NCBI RefSeq assembly: GCF_900177675.1
Contig: NZ_FXWM01000001.1
Coordinates: forward strand, 247,501 to 311,500
Length of the DNA stretch: 64,000 nt
Direction of reading: 5' to 3'
DNA from: Bacillus sp. OV166
Lineage (GTDB): Bacteria > Bacillota > Bacilli > Bacillales > Cytobacillaceae
The notes under the pieces are model-generated. The model did not search any database and was not told the origin of the DNA. It saw nothing but the letters and a program-made list of their open reading frames with translations. Of this stretch, positions 24,168 to 35,977 are shown one piece after another. The translations under genes and the position numbers were made by a program. The first letter of the stretch is position 1. Each line of letters opens with the position of its first letter.

Positions 24168-24302
24168 GGTCAGTATGTCTCCACTGTGAGACAAGACTTA
24201 TGTTAAGTTCTTTATGATCAATAGATAAAGACAGATGCCTGAGTGGGAGGATTCCTAACGGATTCCTATTACCACATCACGGACTTTAAGGAGGTGTGTC
24301 TC
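24168..24302 (+). promoter_or_regulatory. Structured leader of rplK
   Basis: A leader of about 135 bases with hairpins GTCTC / GAGAC (24177-24192) and TCTTTAT / ATAAAGA (24209-24231). Closer to the start codon the 9-mer GGATTCCTA occurs twice (from 24248 and from 24260). It may hold the L1 autoregulatory site known for L11 operons, but I do not recognise the exact motif. Confidence 0.4.
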
Positions 24303-24728
24303 GTGGCTAAAAAAGTAATTAAAGTCGTTAAATTACAAATTCCTGCTGGGAAAGCTAATCCAGCGCCGCCAGTTGGACCTGCACTAGGTCAAGCCGGTGT
24401 AAATATCATGGGATTCTGTAAAGAATTTAACGCTCGTACAGCAGATCAAGCTGGTTTGATCATTCCTGTTGAAATCACGGTATTTGAAGACCGTTCATTT
24501 ACATTTATTACGAAAACTCCTCCTGCTGCCGTTCTTTTGAAAGTAGCAGCTGGAATTCAGTCAGGTTCTGGTGAACCTAACCGTAATAAAGTAGCAACAG
24601 TAAAGCGTGATACAGTACGCGAGATTGCGGAACAAAAAATGCCTGACCTAAACGCAGCTAGCGTTGAAGCAGCAATGCGCATGGTCGAAGGTACTGCACG
24701 CAGCATGGGTATCGTCATCGAAGACTAA
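24303..24728 (+). CDS. rplK: Ribosomal protein L11
   Basis: A 141-residue protein of the GTPase-associated centre. It has the conserved [21 protein letters not shown]-terminus and the [23 protein letters not shown]-binding C-terminus. GTG 24303 is the start: AAGGAGGTG lies upstream and the length matches. The frame from 24243 runs through the leader and is rejected. Confidence 0.97.
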   Translation: MAKKVIKVVKLQIPAGKANPAPPVGPALGQAGVNIMGFCKEFNARTADQAGLIIPVEITVFEDRSFTFITKTPPAAVLLKVAAGIQSGSGEPNRNKVATVKRDTVREIAEQKMPDLNAASVEAAMRMVEGTARSMGIVIED

Positions 24729-24758
24729 TTCATGTAACTGTTCGTGTTGAATGAGTGG

Positions 24759-24785
24759 GGTTGCGTTTCTGCGCAACCTTTATTC
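24759..24785 (+). promoter_or_regulatory. Hairpin between rplK and rplA
   Basis: A 7-bp GC-rich stem GGTTGCG / CGCAACC (24759-24765, 24772-24778) followed by TTTATT. It is a weak terminator-like or mRNA-processing hairpin inside the operon. Confidence 0.5.
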
Positions 24786-24830
24786 GTGGGAGAATAATTC
24801 GCTAAAACCACAATCTAGGAGGAAATAAAA

Positions 24831-25529
24831 ATGGCTAAAAAAGGTAAGAAGTATTTAGAAGCTTCAAAGCTTGTAGATCGCCTAAAGGCATATCCGATTG
24901 CAGAAGCAATTGATCTTGCTAAAAAAACAAACTTCACTAAATTCGATGCAACTCTAGAAGTAGCATTCCGTTTAGGTGTTGACCCTAAGAAAGCTGACCA
25001 ACAAATCCGTGGTGCAGTTGTACTTCCAAACGGGACTGGTAAAACGCAACGCGTTCTAGTTTTCGCTAAGGGTGAAAAAGTAAAAGAAGCAGAAGCAGCT
25101 GGTGCTGATTATGTAGGTGATGCAGAGTACATCAACAAAATCCAACAAGGTTGGTTTGAATTTGATGTAATCGTAGCAACTCCTGACATGATGGGTGAAG
25201 TTGGTAAGCTTGGTCGTGTATTAGGACCTAAAGGTTTAATGCCAAACCCTAAAACAGGTACAGTTACATTTGATGTGACTCGTGCGATTAATGAAATTAA
25301 AGCTGGTAAAGTTGAATACCGTGTTGACAAGTCTGGTAACATTCACGTGCCAATCGGTAAAGCATCTTTCGAAAACGAGAAGCTTGTTGAAAACTTCAAC
25401 ACTATCTTTGAAACTATGGTAAAAGTGAAACCATCTGCAGCAAAAGGTACTTACATGAAGAACGTAACTGTTGCTTCAACAATGGGACCTGGCGTTAAAG
25501 TTGATCCTTCATCTGTAGCAGTTAAATAA
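24831..25529 (+). CDS. rplA: Ribosomal protein L1
   Basis: A 232-residue protein of the L1 stalk, which binds 23S rRNA and, in many bacteria, its own mRNA. Conserved segments include the [18 protein letters not shown] loop and the C-terminal [16 protein letters not shown]. The ribosome binding site is AGGAGG. It is cotranscribed with rplK. Confidence 0.98.
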   Translation: MAKKGKKYLEASKLVDRLKAYPIAEAIDLAKKTNFTKFDATLEVAFRLGVDPKKADQQIRGAVVLPNGTGKTQRVLVFAKGEKVKEAEAAGADYVGDAEYINKIQQGWFEFDVIVATPDMMGEVGKLGRVLGPKGLMPNPKTGTVTFDVTRAINEIKAGKVEYRVDKSGNIHVPIGKASFENEKLVENFNTIFETMVKVKPSAAKGTYMKNVTVASTMGPGVKVDPSSVAVK

Positions 25530-25539
25530 ATTTTACCAA

Positions 25540-25568
25540 TTGACAATCTAGAATAGATTTTATATAAT
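25540..25568 (+). promoter_or_regulatory. Promoter of rplJ-rplL
   Basis: A perfect TTGACA-17-TATAAT promoter (25540-25545 and 25563-25568). Confidence 0.9.
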
Positions 25569-25597
25569 CTATTTTGTTGTTTAAAATAATAACATTT

Positions 25598-25725
25598 GTA
25601 CTGAAGACAGCAGGTGCGCTAGGCGCGCTTAATTTCCTGCCGAGGTAATGCGATAGAATTGGCTGAATTATTCAGCTGTTGTATGCTGCCTCCATGTCAC
25701 CGATTGATATGGAGGTTTTTATTTG
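25598..25725 (+). promoter_or_regulatory. L10 ribosomal protein leader with attenuator
   Basis: The leader has the features of the Firmicutes L10 leader: GCAGGTGCGC and GCGCGCTTAATTTCCTGC pair, followed by CGAGGT. An intrinsic terminator CCTCCAT / ATGGAGG with a T run closes it (25689-25723). Excess L10(L12)4 binding would favour the terminator and lower rplJ-rplL expression. Confidence 0.85.
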
Positions 25726-25763
25726 CCTAGTATGAATGTAGACAATCTACAGGAGGTGTAAAG

Positions 25764-26264
25764 ATGAGCAGTGTAATCGAACAAAAGCAACTAATCGTTA
25801 ACGAAATTACTGATAAGTTAAAGAACAGTGTATCAACAGTTGTTGTTGATTATCGTGGTCTTTCAGTTGCAGAAGTTACTGAACTTCGTAAACAACTTCG
25901 CGAAGCAGGCGTTGAATTTAAAGTTTACAAAAACTCAATGGTTCGCCGTGCGGCTGAAGCTGCTGAACTTGCTGGATTAAACGCTGCATTAACAGGCCCT
26001 AACGCAATTGCGTTCAGTACTGAAGATGTAGTAGCACCAGCTAAGATCTTGAATGACTTTGCGAAAAAACATGAAGCACTTGAACTTAAAGCGGGTGTAA
26101 TTGAAGGAAACGTTGCAACAGCCGAAGAAATTAAAGCTCTTGCAGACCTACCATCACGCGAAGGTTTACTATCTATGTTACTCAGCGTACTACAAGCTCC
26201 AATCCGCAACCTTGCTCTTGTTACAAAAGCAGTTGCAGAACAAAAAGAAGAACAAGGCGCGTAA
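25764..26264 (+). CDS. rplJ: Ribosomal protein L10
   Basis: A 166-residue protein forming the base of the ribosomal stalk. The N-terminal RNA-binding domain includes [20 protein letters not shown], and the C-terminal helix binds L7/L12 dimers. The ribosome binding site is AGGAGGTG. It is preceded by its own autoregulatory leader. Confidence 0.98.
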   Translation: MSSVIEQKQLIVNEITDKLKNSVSTVVVDYRGLSVAEVTELRKQLREAGVEFKVYKNSMVRRAAEAAELAGLNAALTGPNAIAFSTEDVVAPAKILNDFAKKHEALELKAGVIEGNVATAEEIKALADLPSREGLLSMLLSVLQAPIRNLALVTKAVAEQKEEQGA

Positions 26265-26322
26265 GTTAGCCTGAATACGCACATCAAATAAATTTGAACG
26301 AAAACTAAGGAGGAAATTTATC

Positions 26323-26682
26323 ATGACTAAAGAACAAATCATTGAAGCAGTTAAAACTATGACTGTTTTAGAACTTAACGATCTAGTAAAAGCAATCGAA
26401 GAAGAATTCGGCGTAACTGCTGCAGCTCCTGTTGCAATGGGTGGCGCAGCTGTAGCGGCTGTTGAAGAGCAAACTGAATTTGATGTTATCCTTGCTAGCG
26501 CTGGAGACCAAAAAATCAAGGTTATCAAAGCTGTTCGTGAAATCACTGGTCTTGGACTTAAAGAAGCAAAAGATCTTGTTGACAACACTCCAAAAGCTGT
26601 TAAAGAAGGCATTTCTAAAGAAGAAGCTGAAGAAGTTAAAGCTAAACTTGCTGAAGTTGGAGCAAACGTTGAAGTTAAGTAA
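26323..26682 (+). CDS. rplL: Ribosomal protein L7/L12
   Basis: A 119-residue acidic stalk protein: an N-terminal dimerisation helix, an Ala-rich hinge (about 33-48) and the C-terminal factor-binding domain with [20 protein letters not shown]. It follows rplJ by 58 bases and is followed by a terminator. Confidence 0.98.
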   Translation: MTKEQIIEAVKTMTVLELNDLVKAIEEEFGVTAAAPVAMGGAAVAAVEEQTEFDVILASAGDQKIKVIKAVREITGLGLKEAKDLVDNTPKAVKEGISKEEAEEVKAKLAEVGANVEVK

Positions 26683-26691
26683 TAATCAAAT

Positions 26692-26724
26692 AAAAAAGCT
26701 CGCTGTATAAGCGGGCTTTTTTTG
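26692..26724 (+). terminator. Terminator after rplL
   Basis: Stem AGCTCGCT / AGCGGGCT with an A tract before and a seven-base T run after. Confidence 0.88.
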
Positions 26725-26800
26725 GCTTAATTAAATTTTGATTTTGAGTTATTTTTCCTCGTTTATCTTCAATTATTAATATTCCTCGGAGGTGAGTCAG

Positions 26801-27403
26801 TTGTCTGAACACTACTATTCTCGAATGCAGAAGGTTGAAAGTGACCCGAAATTTTGGGACTACACTTTAAAAAATAACCAATTCCGTTTTAAAACGGATA
26901 ACGGTGTTTTTTCAAAAAGAGAAGTAGATTTCGGCTCACGTTTATTAATTGAGTCTTTTGAAATGCCGAATGCAGATGGATTACTCCTGGATGTAGGCTG
27001 TGGCTATGGGCCCATTGGTCTTTCGATTGCAAAAACTTACCATGATCGTATGATACATATGGTTGATGTTAATGAACGGGCAATTGCATTGGCGAAGGAA
27101 AATGCAGAACTTAATCGGATCCAGAACGTTAAGATATATGAAAGTGATCGTTTGTTGAATGTAAAAGAAAAGACGTTTGCTGCTATTTTAACAAATCCTC
27201 CGATTAGAGCGGGGAAAAAAACGGTTCACGATATTTTTGAACAAAGCTTCGAGCATCTTACATCACAGGGTGAGCTCTGGGTTGTCATTCAAAAGAAACA
27301 AGGAGCACCATCTGCAATTGAAAAATTAAATAATTTATTTAATCACGTCGAAACTATTGACAAATCCAAAGGTTATTTTGTCATAAAGGCACAAAAAAGT
27401 TGA
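26801..27403 (+). CDS. ybxB: RsmC-type class I methyltransferase YbxB
   Basis: A 200-residue S-adenosylmethionine-dependent methyltransferase. Motif I is DVGCGYGPIG, and the NPP motif (TNPPIRAGK) is typical of N-methyltransferases acting on rRNA guanine or adenine. The exact target is not established here. TTG 26801 is chosen because GGAGGTG (26788-26794) lies six bases upstream; the GTG at 26792 overlaps that site. Conserved between rplL and rpoB in Bacillus. Confidence 0.85.
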   Translation: MSEHYYSRMQKVESDPKFWDYTLKNNQFRFKTDNGVFSKREVDFGSRLLIESFEMPNADGLLLDVGCGYGPIGLSIAKTYHDRMIHMVDVNERAIALAKENAELNRIQNVKIYESDRLLNVKEKTFAAILTNPPIRAGKKTVHDIFEQSFEHLTSQGELWVVIQKKQGAPSAIEKLNNLFNHVETIDKSKGYFVIKAQKS

Positions 27404-27404
27404 C

Positions 27405-27444
27405 TTGAAAATGTCACTATGATAGCATTATAAAATGCCATCAT
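27405..27444 (+). promoter_or_regulatory. Candidate rpoBC promoter with palindrome over -10
   Basis: TTGAAA (27405-27410), an 18-base spacer and TATAAA (27429-27434). An 11-bp inverted repeat with one mismatch (27419-27429 and 27434-27444) is centred on the -10 element. The palindrome lacks a T run, so it is more operator-like than terminator-like. The leader to rpoB is about 215 bases and holds no gene. Confidence 0.5.
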
Positions 27445-27654
27445 AATAATTTCCGAATTATTCCTTTAAATACTTAATTTCTGTGTATAAAAAAGGGATA
27501 TTAAGGAAATGATGACAAAATAATAGTTAAAATGTGAAAATGTGGTTTTTAGTAAAAAACCCTTTTTCTTTTTGTTTATTGGAAAGGAAGTAAAATTCTG
27601 ATCCATAAACGCTTATAGATTTAATAATAACGCTTGATTTGAGGGGTGAATCAG

Positions 27655-30600
27655 TTGACAGGTCAACTAGTTCAGTATGGACGACACCGCCAACGAAGAA
27701 GTTACGCACGAATCAGTGAAGTTTTAGAATTACCAAATCTTATTGAAATCCAAACCTCTTCCTATCAATGGTTTCTTGATGAGGGTTTGCGTGAAATGTT
27801 CCAGGATATTTCACCAATAGAAGACTTTACTGGTAACCTATCACTAGAATTTATTGATTACAGCCTTGGCGATCCAAAGTATTCTGTTGAAGAATCAAAA
27901 GAACGGGACGTTACATATTCTGCTCCATTACGTGTAAAAGTACGTCTTGTAAACAAAGAAACAGGCGAAGTAAAAGATCAAGATGTTTTTATGGGTGATT
28001 TTCCACTTATGACTGAAACGGGTACGTTTGTCATTAACGGGGCAGAACGTGTTATCGTTTCACAATTAGTGCGTTCTCCGAGCGTTTACTTTAGTGGGAA
28101 ACTCGATAAAAATGGAAAACGTGGCTACTCGGCTACTGTCATTCCGAACCGCGGCGCTTGGCTGGAATATGAAACAGACGCCAAAGATGTCGTATATGTG
28201 AGAATAGATCGTACTCGGAAACTGCCCGTTACGGTTCTTTTGCGTGCACTTGGCTTCGGTTCCGATCAAGAAATCATCGAATTGATCGGTGATAACGAGT
28301 ACATCCGTAACACATTAGAGAAGGACAATACAGAAGGTGTTGACAAAGCGCTTCTAGAAATTTATGAGCGACTTCGTCCGGGTGAACCCCCTACTGTTGA
28401 AAACGCAAAGAGTCTATTAATTTCGCGTTTCTTCGATCCAAAGCGATATGATCTTGCGAATGTAGGTCGTTATAAAATTAATAAAAAGCTTCATATTAAA
28501 AACCGCTTATTCAACCAGCGCTTAGCAGAATCCCTTGCGGATCCTGAAACGGGCGAAATTATCGCTGAAAAGGGAACAGTTCTAGACAGGAGAAATCTGG
28601 ATAGAGTGTTGCCGGCCTTAGAAAAGAATATTAATTTCAAAGGCTTCAATCCTTATGGCGGCGTAGTCGCTGAGGAAATTACTCTTCAGGACATTAAGAT
28701 TTATGCTCCTGGCGATGAAAATGAAAAAGTAATTAATGTCTTAGGTAACGCCTATGTGGCCGAACCAATTAAAAATATTACACCTGCAGATATCATTGCA
28801 TCGATTAGCTACTTCTTCAATTTATTGCATGGAGTAGGCGATACAGATGATATTGACCATCTAGGAAACAGACGTCTTCGCTCTGTAGGAGAACTCCTAC
28901 AAAATCAGTTCCGAATCGGATTATCCCGTATGGAACGTGTTGTACGCGAAAGAATGTCAATCCAAGATACAGCAACAATCACACCACAGCAATTAATTAA
29001 TATTCGTCCGGTTATTGCTTCGATAAAAGAGTTCTTCGGAAGCTCGCAATTATCGCAGTTCATGGATCAAACCAACCCGCTTGCTGAATTAACACACAAG
29101 CGTCGTCTATCTGCCTTAGGACCTGGTGGTTTAACGCGTGAGCGTGCCGGATTCGAAGTTCGTGACGTTCACTACTCTCACTATGGCCGTATGTGTCCGA
29201 TCGAGACACCAGAGGGTCCGAACATTGGTCTAATTAACTCGTTATCATCTTATGCAAAAGTAAACCGTTTTGGGTTTATTGAAACACCTTACCGTCGTGT
29301 CGACCCTGATACAGGGAAAGTTACAAGCCGGATTGATTACTTAACTGCTGATGAAGAAGATAACTATGTTACAGCCCAAGCGAATTCTCGTCTAAGTGAT
29401 GATGGTTCATTCGTCGATGAAGATGTTGTTGCTCGTTTCCGTGGTGAAAACACGGTAGTTAAACGTGAACGAATTGATTATATGGATGTATCGCCAAAGC
29501 AGGTTGTGTCTGCGGCAACAGCGTGTATCCCGTTCCTTGAAAACGATGACTCCAACCGTGCCCTTATGGGTGCGAACATGCAGCGTCAAGCAGTACCGCT
29601 TATGCAGCCAGAAGCTCCAAGAGTTGGAACGGGTATGGAATACGTATCCGGTAAAGACTCAGGTGCTGCGGTTATCTGTAAGCACGAAGGTATTGTTGAG
29701 CATGTAGAGGCCCGTGAAGTATGGGTACGTCGCATTAATGTTGTTGATGGTCAAGAGGTTAAAGGTAATCTTGATAAGTACCGTATGTTAAAATTCATCC
29801 GTTCCAATCAAGGAACATGTTATAACCAACGTCCAATTGTTGCTGTGGGCAACCGCGTAACAAAAGGCGAAATTCTTGCTGATGGTCCATCAATGGAACT
29901 TGGCGAATTAGCCCTTGGACGCAACGTCCTTGTTGCCTTTATGACATGGGATGGCTATAACTATGAAGATGCGATTATTATGAGTCAACGTCTTGTTAAA
30001 GATGATGTATACACATCTATCCATATCGAAGAATACGAGTCAGAATCTCGTGATACAAAGCTTGGACCTGAAGAAATTACACGTGATATTCCAAACGTGG
30101 GTGAAGATGCCCTTCGCAACTTGGATGAGCGTGGGATTATCCGTACCGGTGCTGAAGTTAAAGACGGAGATCTCCTAGTTGGTAAAGTTACGCCAAAAGG
30201 AGTTACAGAATTAACGGCAGAAGAACGTCTTTTACACGCAATTTTTGGTGAAAAGGCACGTGAAGTTCGTGATACGTCACTACGAGTTCCACATGGCGGC
30301 GGCGGAATTGTTCTTGATGTAAAAGTCTTTAATCGTGAAGATGGCGATGAACTGCCACCAGGTGTAAATCAACTGGTCCGTGTTTATATCGTTCAGAAGC
30401 GTAAGATTTCTGAGGGAGATAAAATGGCGGGACGTCATGGTAACAAAGGGGTAATCTCTCGTATTTTACCGGAAGAAGATATGCCATTTTTACCAGATGG
30501 TACACCTGTTGATATCATGTTAAATCCACTGGGCGTACCTTCACGGATGAACATTGGACAGGTGCTTGAACTTCACCTTGGGATGGCAGCTCGCTACTTA

Positions 30601-31212
30601 GGTATTCATGTCGCTTCTCCTGTATTTGATGGAGCGCGTGAAGAAGATGTTTGGGGAACGATTGAAGAAGCAGGAATGGCTCGTGATGCGAAAACGGTCC
30701 TTTATGATGGCCGTTCTGGGGAACCATTTGATAACCGTGTCTCTGTGGGTGTCATGTATATGATTAAGCTCGCACACATGGTCGATGATAAACTCCATGC
30801 CCGTTCAACTGGTCCTTACTCACTTGTTACGCAGCAGCCATTGGGCGGTAAAGCTCAATTTGGCGGACAGCGCTTTGGTGAGATGGAAGTTTGGGCACTT
30901 GAAGCATACGGAGCAGCATACACACTTCAAGAAATTCTTACTGTTAAATCAGATGACGTTGTTGGTCGTGTGAAAACATATGAAGCGATTGTTAAAGGCG
31001 AAAATGTTCCAGAACCTGGTGTTCCTGAATCATTCAAAGTATTAATTAAAGAACTTCAGAGTCTTGGAATGGATGTAAAAATTCTTTCTGGTGATGAAGA
31101 AGAAATCGAAATGCGCGATACGGAAGATGACGATGACTTACAACAAGTCGATACGTTAAACATCGTTCCTGAGCAAGCATTTGAATCTGAAAAAGTCGGT
31201 TCAAAAGAGTAA
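27655..31212 (+). CDS. rpoB: RNA polymerase beta subunit
   Basis: A 1185-residue beta subunit. The rifampicin region starting [11 protein letters not shown] (462-472) and the following [10 protein letters not shown] are of sensitive type. The conserved [13 protein letters not shown] segment near the active site is present. An acidic C-terminal tail follows the conserved core. TTG 27655 gives the conserved [19 protein letters not shown] start with GAGGGGTG upstream; GTG 27646 would overlap that site. Confidence 0.98.
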   Translation: MTGQLVQYGRHRQRRSYARISEVLELPNLIEIQTSSYQWFLDEGLREMFQDISPIEDFTGNLSLEFIDYSLGDPKYSVEESKERDVTYSAPLRVKVRLVNKETGEVKDQDVFMGDFPLMTETGTFVINGAERVIVSQLVRSPSVYFSGKLDKNGKRGYSATVIPNRGAWLEYETDAKDVVYVRIDRTRKLPVTVLLRALGFGSDQEIIELIGDNEYIRNTLEKDNTEGVDKALLEIYERLRPGEPPTVENAKSLLISRFFDPKRYDLANVGRYKINKKLHIKNRLFNQRLAESLADPETGEIIAEKGTVLDRRNLDRVLPALEKNINFKGFNPYGGVVAEEITLQDIKIYAPGDENEKVINVLGNAYVAEPIKNITPADIIASISYFFNLLHGVGDTDDIDHLGNRRLRSVGELLQNQFRIGLSRMERVVRERMSIQDTATITPQQLINIRPVIASIKEFFGSSQLSQFMDQTNPLAELTHKRRLSALGPGGLTRERAGFEVRDVHYSHYGRMCPIETPEGPNIGLINSLSSYAKVNRFGFIETPYRRVDPDTGKVTSRIDYLTADEEDNYVTAQANSRLSDDGSFVDEDVVARFRGENTVVKRERIDYMDVSPKQVVSAATACIPFLENDDSNRALMGANMQRQAVPLMQPEAPRVGTGMEYVSGKDSGAAVICKHEGIVEHVEAREVWVRRINVVDGQEVKGNLDKYRMLKFIRSNQGTCYNQRPIVAVGNRVTKGEILADGPSMELGELALGRNVLVAFMTWDGYNYEDAIIMSQRLVKDDVYTSIHIEEYESESRDTKLGPEEITRDIPNVGEDALRNLDERGIIRTGAEVKDGDLLVGKVTPKGVTELTAEERLLHAIFGEKAREVRDTSLRVPHGGGGIVLDVKVFNREDGDELPPGVNQLVRVYIVQKRKISEGDKMAGRHGNKGVISRILPEEDMPFLPDGTPVDIMLNPLGVPSRMNIGQVLELHLGMAARYLGIHVASPVFDGAREEDVWGTIEEAGMARDAKTVLYDGRSGEPFDNRVSVGVMYMIKLAHMVDDKLHARSTGPYSLVTQQPLGGKAQFGGQRFGEMEVWALEAYGAAYTLQEILTVKSDDVVGRVKTYEAIVKGENVPEPGVPESFKVLIKELQSLGMDVKILSGDEEEIEMRDTEDDDDLQQVDTLNIVPEQAFESEKVGSKE

Positions 31213-31223
31213 TAATATATGCT

Positions 31224-31250
31224 AGTTGGAGTGCAATCTGCACTCCAACT
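31224..31250 (+). promoter_or_regulatory. Perfect 12-bp hairpin between rpoB and rpoC
   Basis: AGTTGGAGTGCA and TGCACTCCAACT are separated by ATC, 12 bases after the rpoB stop. There is no T run, so it should not terminate; it may define a processing or stability point in the rpoBC mRNA. Confidence 0.8.
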
Positions 31251-31261
31251 TAAATTGATTC

Positions 31262-31380
31262 CTAGCTGCAGCGCGCAACCCCTCGAGGTCATAAGCCAAA
31301 ATCCTCCAGAAGGCAAAAGACGCCTTCTTGCGGATTTCGTCTTATGCTTGTCGGGGCTAAGACGCGCGCTTCCGCTTTAT
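31262..31380. repeat. Dispersed palindromic repeat, copy 6 (rpoB-rpoC gap)
   Basis: A full-length copy in the same orientation as 59179-59297: CTAGCTGCAGCGC opening, GGTCATAAGCC, an internal hairpin AAGGCAAAAGACGCCTT, TCGTCTTATGC, GTCGGGGC and a CGCTTCCGCTTT end. It fills the gap between rpoB and rpoC. Confidence 0.82.
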
Positions 31381-31428
31381 AACGCAATAAGGGTAAAACC
31401 TGGAGATATCAAAAGGGAGGTAGGCCCC

Positions 31429-34400
31429 TTGCTGGATGTTAATAATTTTGAGTATATGAAGATTGGTCTTGCTTCACCGGACAAAATCCGTTCATGGTCT
31501 TTCGGAGAAGTCAAAAAACCAGAAACGATTAACTATCGTACATTAAAGCCTGAAAAGGATGGTTTATTCTGTGAACGAATTTTCGGTCCAACGAAGGACT
31601 GGGAATGTCATTGCGGGAAGTACAAACGTGTCCGTTATAAAGGCGTTGTATGTGACCGCTGTGGTGTGGAAGTAACTCGTGCTAAAGTTCGTCGTGAACG
31701 AATGGGGCACATCGAGCTTGCTGCACCAGTTTCACATATATGGTACTTTAAAGGAATTCCAAGCCGAATGGGACTTGTTTTAGACATGTCACCAAGGGCT
31801 TTGGAGGAAATCATCTACTTTGCTTCTTATGTAGTGACGGAATCCGGTGATACAGCTCTTGATAAAAAGCAGCTATTATCTGAAAAAGAATATCGGGCAT
31901 ACCGTGAAAAGTACGGAAACAAATTCCAAGCTGCCATGGGTGCAGAAGCAATTAAAAAACTTCTTTTTGATATCGATTTAAACAAGGAAGTAGACGCCTT
32001 AAAAGAGGAATTAAAAAGTGCACAAGGTCAGCGTCGTACGCGTGCGATTAAACGCCTTGAAGTGCTGGAAGCATTCCGTGGTTCTGGAAATGAGCCTTCA
32101 TGGATGATTCTTGACGTTCTTCCAGTTATACCTCCTGAACTTCGTCCAATGGTTCAATTGGATGGGGGGAGATTTGCGACATCTGACTTAAACGATCTTT
32201 ATCGTCGTGTAATAAACCGTAATAACCGCTTAAAACGTTTGTTAGATTTAGGTGCTCCAAGCATTATTGTTCAGAACGAAAAACGGATGCTTCAAGAAGC
32301 TGTTGATGCCTTGATTGATAACGGTCGCCGCGGGCGTCCAGTTACAGGACCAGGTAACCGTCCATTGAAGTCACTTTCCCATATGTTAAAAGGAAAGCAA
32401 GGCCGTTTCCGTCAAAACTTACTTGGAAAACGTGTGGATTATTCTGGACGTTCCGTTATCGTTGTAGGACCGAACTTAAAAATGTATCAGTGCGGACTTC
32501 CTAAAGAAATGGCGTTAGAACTATTTAAGCCATTTGTTATGAAGGAACTCGTTGAAAAAGGGTTAGCACATAACATTAAATCAGCCAAACGTAAAATAGA
32601 AAGAGTATCTCCAGATGTGTGGGATGTTCTTGAAGATGTGATTAGAGAGCATCCAGTGTTATTAAACCGTGCCCCTACATTGCATAGATTGGGGATTCAA
32701 GCATTTGAACCGACACTTGTTGAAGGCCGTGCGATTCGTCTTCATCCACTTGTATGTACAGCATACAATGCGGATTTTGATGGTGACCAAATGGCTGTTC
32801 ACGTGCCGCTTTCATCAGAGGCACAAGCAGAAGCACGTTTATTAATGCTTGCAGCACAAAATATCTTAAACCCTAAAGATGGTAAGCCAGTTGTTACACC
32901 TTCTCAGGACATGGTTTTAGGTAACTATTACTTGACCTTGGAAAGAGATGACGCTGTCGGTGAGGGAATGATTTTTAAAGACACGAACGAAGCAGTCATT
33001 GCTTATCAAAACGGCTATGTTCACATGCATACACGTGTAGCTGTCCATGCGGGCTCATTAGGAAATGAAACATTCACAGAAGAACAAAATAATAAGTTAT
33101 TAATCACAACGGTTGGTAAACTTATTTTCAATGAAATTCTGCCAAAATCATTCCCGTATATTAATGAACCAACTAGACAGAATTTGGAAGTAGAAACACC
33201 TGTAAAATATTTTGTTGAAAAAGGCGAAGACATTAGGGCGAAAATTCAAGAAATGCCATTAATTGATCCGTTCAAAAAGAAAATCCTTGGAAATATCATT
33301 GCTGAAGTATTCAAGCGTTTCAAAATTACCGAAACGTCAAAAATGCTTGACCGCATGAAGGACTTGGGCTTTAAGCATTCAACGAAAGCAGGACTTACGG
33401 TTGGTGTAGCTGACATTGTCGTACTTCCTGAAAAGCAGGAAATTCTTAAAGAAGCACAAGGTAAAGTAGATAACGTTTTGAAGCAGTTCAGACGTGGTCT
33501 AATTACTGAAGATGAGCGTTACGATCGTGTTATTGCGATCTGGAGTGCCGCAAAAGACACCATTCAAGGTAAACTAATGAAATCCCTGAATAAATCGAAT
33601 CCAATCTTTATGATGAGTGATTCCGGTGCCCGTGGTAACGCATCTAACTTTACCCAGTTAGCTGGTATGCGAGGTCTAATGGCCAACCCGGCTGGACGAA
33701 TTATTGAATTACCGATTAAATCAAGTTTCCGTGAAGGATTAACGGTATTAGAGTACTTTATCTCTACTCATGGTGCGCGTAAAGGTCTTGCTGATACTGC
33801 CCTTAAAACGGCTGACTCTGGTTACTTAACACGTCGTCTTGTTGACGTTGCACAGGATGTTATAGTCCGTGAAGATGATTGTGGAACAGACCGTGGCTTT
33901 ATAATCAGTGCATTAAAAGACGGAACTGAAATTATCGAAGGATTGGATGAACGTCTAATTGGCCGTCATGCACGAACTGCGATTAGACATCCAGAAACCA
34001 AGAAAGTACTTGTTCCTGAAAATGGCTTGATTACTGAGGATTTAGCAGAAATTATTGTCGAAGCAGGTATTGAACAAGTAAAAATCCGGTCTGCGTTTAC
34101 ATGTAATACCCGTCATGGTGTATGTAAGAAGTGTTATGGCCGCAACTTGGCAACTGGTCAAGAGGTTGAGGTTGGTGAATCTGTAGGTATTATTGCAGCG
34201 CAATCCATCGGTGAGCCGGGTACACAGTTAACAATGCGTACTTTCCATACAGGTGGTGTTGCGGGAGACGATATTACTCAAGGTTTACCGCGTATCCAAG
34301 AGATTTTTGAAGCTCGTAACCCTAAAGGTCAAGCAGTTATCACTGAAATTGAAGGTGTTGTTGTTGGAATTAATGAAGGCCGTGATCGCCAACATGAAAT

Positions 34401-35028
34401 TGTTGTTCAAGGTGAAGTTGAATCACGCACCTACAATGCTCCATATACAGCACGCTTAAAAGTGGCAGTAAATGATCATGTCGCTCGTGGTGAAGAACTA
34501 ACTGAAGGTTCGATTGATCCGAAAGAGTTAATCCGAGTAAAAGATGTTACATCTGTTCAAGAGTACCTATTAAAAGAAGTACAAAAGGTTTACCGTATGC
34601 AAGGGGTAGAAATTGGTGATAAGCACGTTGAAGTAATGGTCCGTCAAATGCTGCGCAAGGTTCGTGTGGGGGATGCTGGTGAAACAGATGTTCTTCCAGG
34701 AACGCTTCTTGATATCCATCAGTTTACTGATGCGAATGAAAAGGCATTGTTAGCTGGCAAATTACCGGCTACAGGTCGTCCAGTGTTACTTGGTATTACC
34801 AAAGCGTCGCTTGAAACTGATTCATTCCTATCTGCAGCATCGTTCCAAGAAACAACAAGAGTTCTTACCGATGCAGCCATCAAAGGGAAACGTGATGAAT
34901 TACTAGGTCTAAAAGAAAATGTTATTATCGGAAAGCTGATTCCGGCTGGAACAGGGATGCCGCGTTATCGCAAAGCTGAGCCTGTACTCCGTGATACCAC
35001 TTCTGAAGAAACAGTTACTATTGATTAA
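31429..35028 (+). CDS. rpoC: RNA polymerase beta' subunit
   Basis: A 1199-residue beta' subunit, the same length as in B. subtilis. The N-terminal zinc site C60-C62-C75-C78 and the catalytic NADFDGD (447-453) are present, as are the second zinc cluster with [13 protein letters not shown] and the trigger-loop region [13 protein letters not shown]. The start is TTG 31429 after AAGGGAGGT. An ATG at 31219 keeps the frame open but would add 70 residues encoded by hairpin and repeat DNA. Confidence 0.98.
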   Translation: MLDVNNFEYMKIGLASPDKIRSWSFGEVKKPETINYRTLKPEKDGLFCERIFGPTKDWECHCGKYKRVRYKGVVCDRCGVEVTRAKVRRERMGHIELAAPVSHIWYFKGIPSRMGLVLDMSPRALEEIIYFASYVVTESGDTALDKKQLLSEKEYRAYREKYGNKFQAAMGAEAIKKLLFDIDLNKEVDALKEELKSAQGQRRTRAIKRLEVLEAFRGSGNEPSWMILDVLPVIPPELRPMVQLDGGRFATSDLNDLYRRVINRNNRLKRLLDLGAPSIIVQNEKRMLQEAVDALIDNGRRGRPVTGPGNRPLKSLSHMLKGKQGRFRQNLLGKRVDYSGRSVIVVGPNLKMYQCGLPKEMALELFKPFVMKELVEKGLAHNIKSAKRKIERVSPDVWDVLEDVIREHPVLLNRAPTLHRLGIQAFEPTLVEGRAIRLHPLVCTAYNADFDGDQMAVHVPLSSEAQAEARLLMLAAQNILNPKDGKPVVTPSQDMVLGNYYLTLERDDAVGEGMIFKDTNEAVIAYQNGYVHMHTRVAVHAGSLGNETFTEEQNNKLLITTVGKLIFNEILPKSFPYINEPTRQNLEVETPVKYFVEKGEDIRAKIQEMPLIDPFKKKILGNIIAEVFKRFKITETSKMLDRMKDLGFKHSTKAGLTVGVADIVVLPEKQEILKEAQGKVDNVLKQFRRGLITEDERYDRVIAIWSAAKDTIQGKLMKSLNKSNPIFMMSDSGARGNASNFTQLAGMRGLMANPAGRIIELPIKSSFREGLTVLEYFISTHGARKGLADTALKTADSGYLTRRLVDVAQDVIVREDDCGTDRGFIISALKDGTEIIEGLDERLIGRHARTAIRHPETKKVLVPENGLITEDLAEIIVEAGIEQVKIRSAFTCNTRHGVCKKCYGRNLATGQEVEVGESVGIIAAQSIGEPGTQLTMRTFHTGGVAGDDITQGLPRIQEIFEARNPKGQAVITEIEGVVVGINEGRDRQHEIVVQGEVESRTYNAPYTARLKVAVNDHVARGEELTEGSIDPKELIRVKDVTSVQEYLLKEVQKVYRMQGVEIGDKHVEVMVRQMLRKVRVGDAGETDVLPGTLLDIHQFTDANEKALLAGKLPATGRPVLLGITKASLETDSFLSAASFQETTRVLTDAAIKGKRDELLGLKENVIIGKLIPAGTGMPRYRKAEPVLRDTTSEETVTID

Positions 35029-35031
35029 TAA

Positions 35032-35068
35032 TAATAAGGGATCTGCTAACTAGCAGATTCCTTATTTT
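35032..35068 (+). terminator. Terminator after rpoC
   Basis: A long stem AATAAGGGATCTGCT / AGCAGATTCCTTATT with an AACT loop and trailing T residues. Confidence 0.88.
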
Positions 35069-35089
35069 AAGAAATTATTTAAAGTCGTG

Positions 35090-35118
35090 TTGACATCTAT
35101 TTGTAAAGATGGTACTAT
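35090..35118 (+). promoter_or_regulatory. Promoter of ybxF-rpsL-rpsG-fusA
   Basis: TTGACA (35090-35095), a 17-base spacer and TACTAT (35113-35118) with TG at 35110-35111 as extended -10. Confidence 0.75.
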
Positions 35119-35163
35119 ATCAAAGGTGCTCCTATTCACCTGATACTTTGGAGGATATGAACT

Positions 35164-35412
35164 ATGTCTTATGAAAAAGTATTACAGGCACAAAAGTTCG
35201 TTATAGGAACAAAACAAACAGTAAAGGCACTTAAAGAAGGTAATGTGCGAGAGTTGATCGTAGCAAATGACGCTGACCCGAAAGTGACAGTGAAAGTTGT
35301 TAATGAAGCTCTTGATATAAATGTTCCTATCCTATATGTTGACTCGATGTTAAAACTCGGGAAAGCATGCGGGATTGAAGTTGGTGCTTCAACTGTTGCA
35401 ATTATCCGCTAA
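35164..35412 (+). CDS. ybxF: L7Ae-family kink-turn RNA-binding protein YbxF
   Basis: An 82-residue L7Ae/L30e-fold protein that in Bacillus binds kink-turn RNA. The [19 protein letters not shown] segment belongs to the RNA-binding face. The ribosome binding site is TTGGAGG. The position between rpoC and rpsL is conserved. Confidence 0.92.
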   Translation: MSYEKVLQAQKFVIGTKQTVKALKEGNVRELIVANDADPKVTVKVVNEALDINVPILYVDSMLKLGKACGIEVGASTVAIIR

Positions 35413-35437
35413 AAGCTGTTTTTGTAGATAGAGAGTC

Positions 35438-35458
35438 TGCAAAAACTTTGTTTTTGCA
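35438..35458 (+). promoter_or_regulatory. Hairpin ahead of rpsL
   Basis: A perfect 9-bp AU-rich stem TGCAAAAAC / GTTTTTGCA with a TTT loop. A second small stem CCAC / GTGG follows before the rpsL ribosome binding site. Function unknown; possibly related to S7 or S12 feedback. Confidence 0.5.
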
Positions 35459-35499
35459 AAAAAATGAACCACCTGGACATGTGGGCTTACAAATAATGA

Positions 35500-35937
<438 letters not shown>

Positions 35938-35977
35938 AACAACATAAATAGAAGCTTCTTTGAAAGGAGGAAATATA

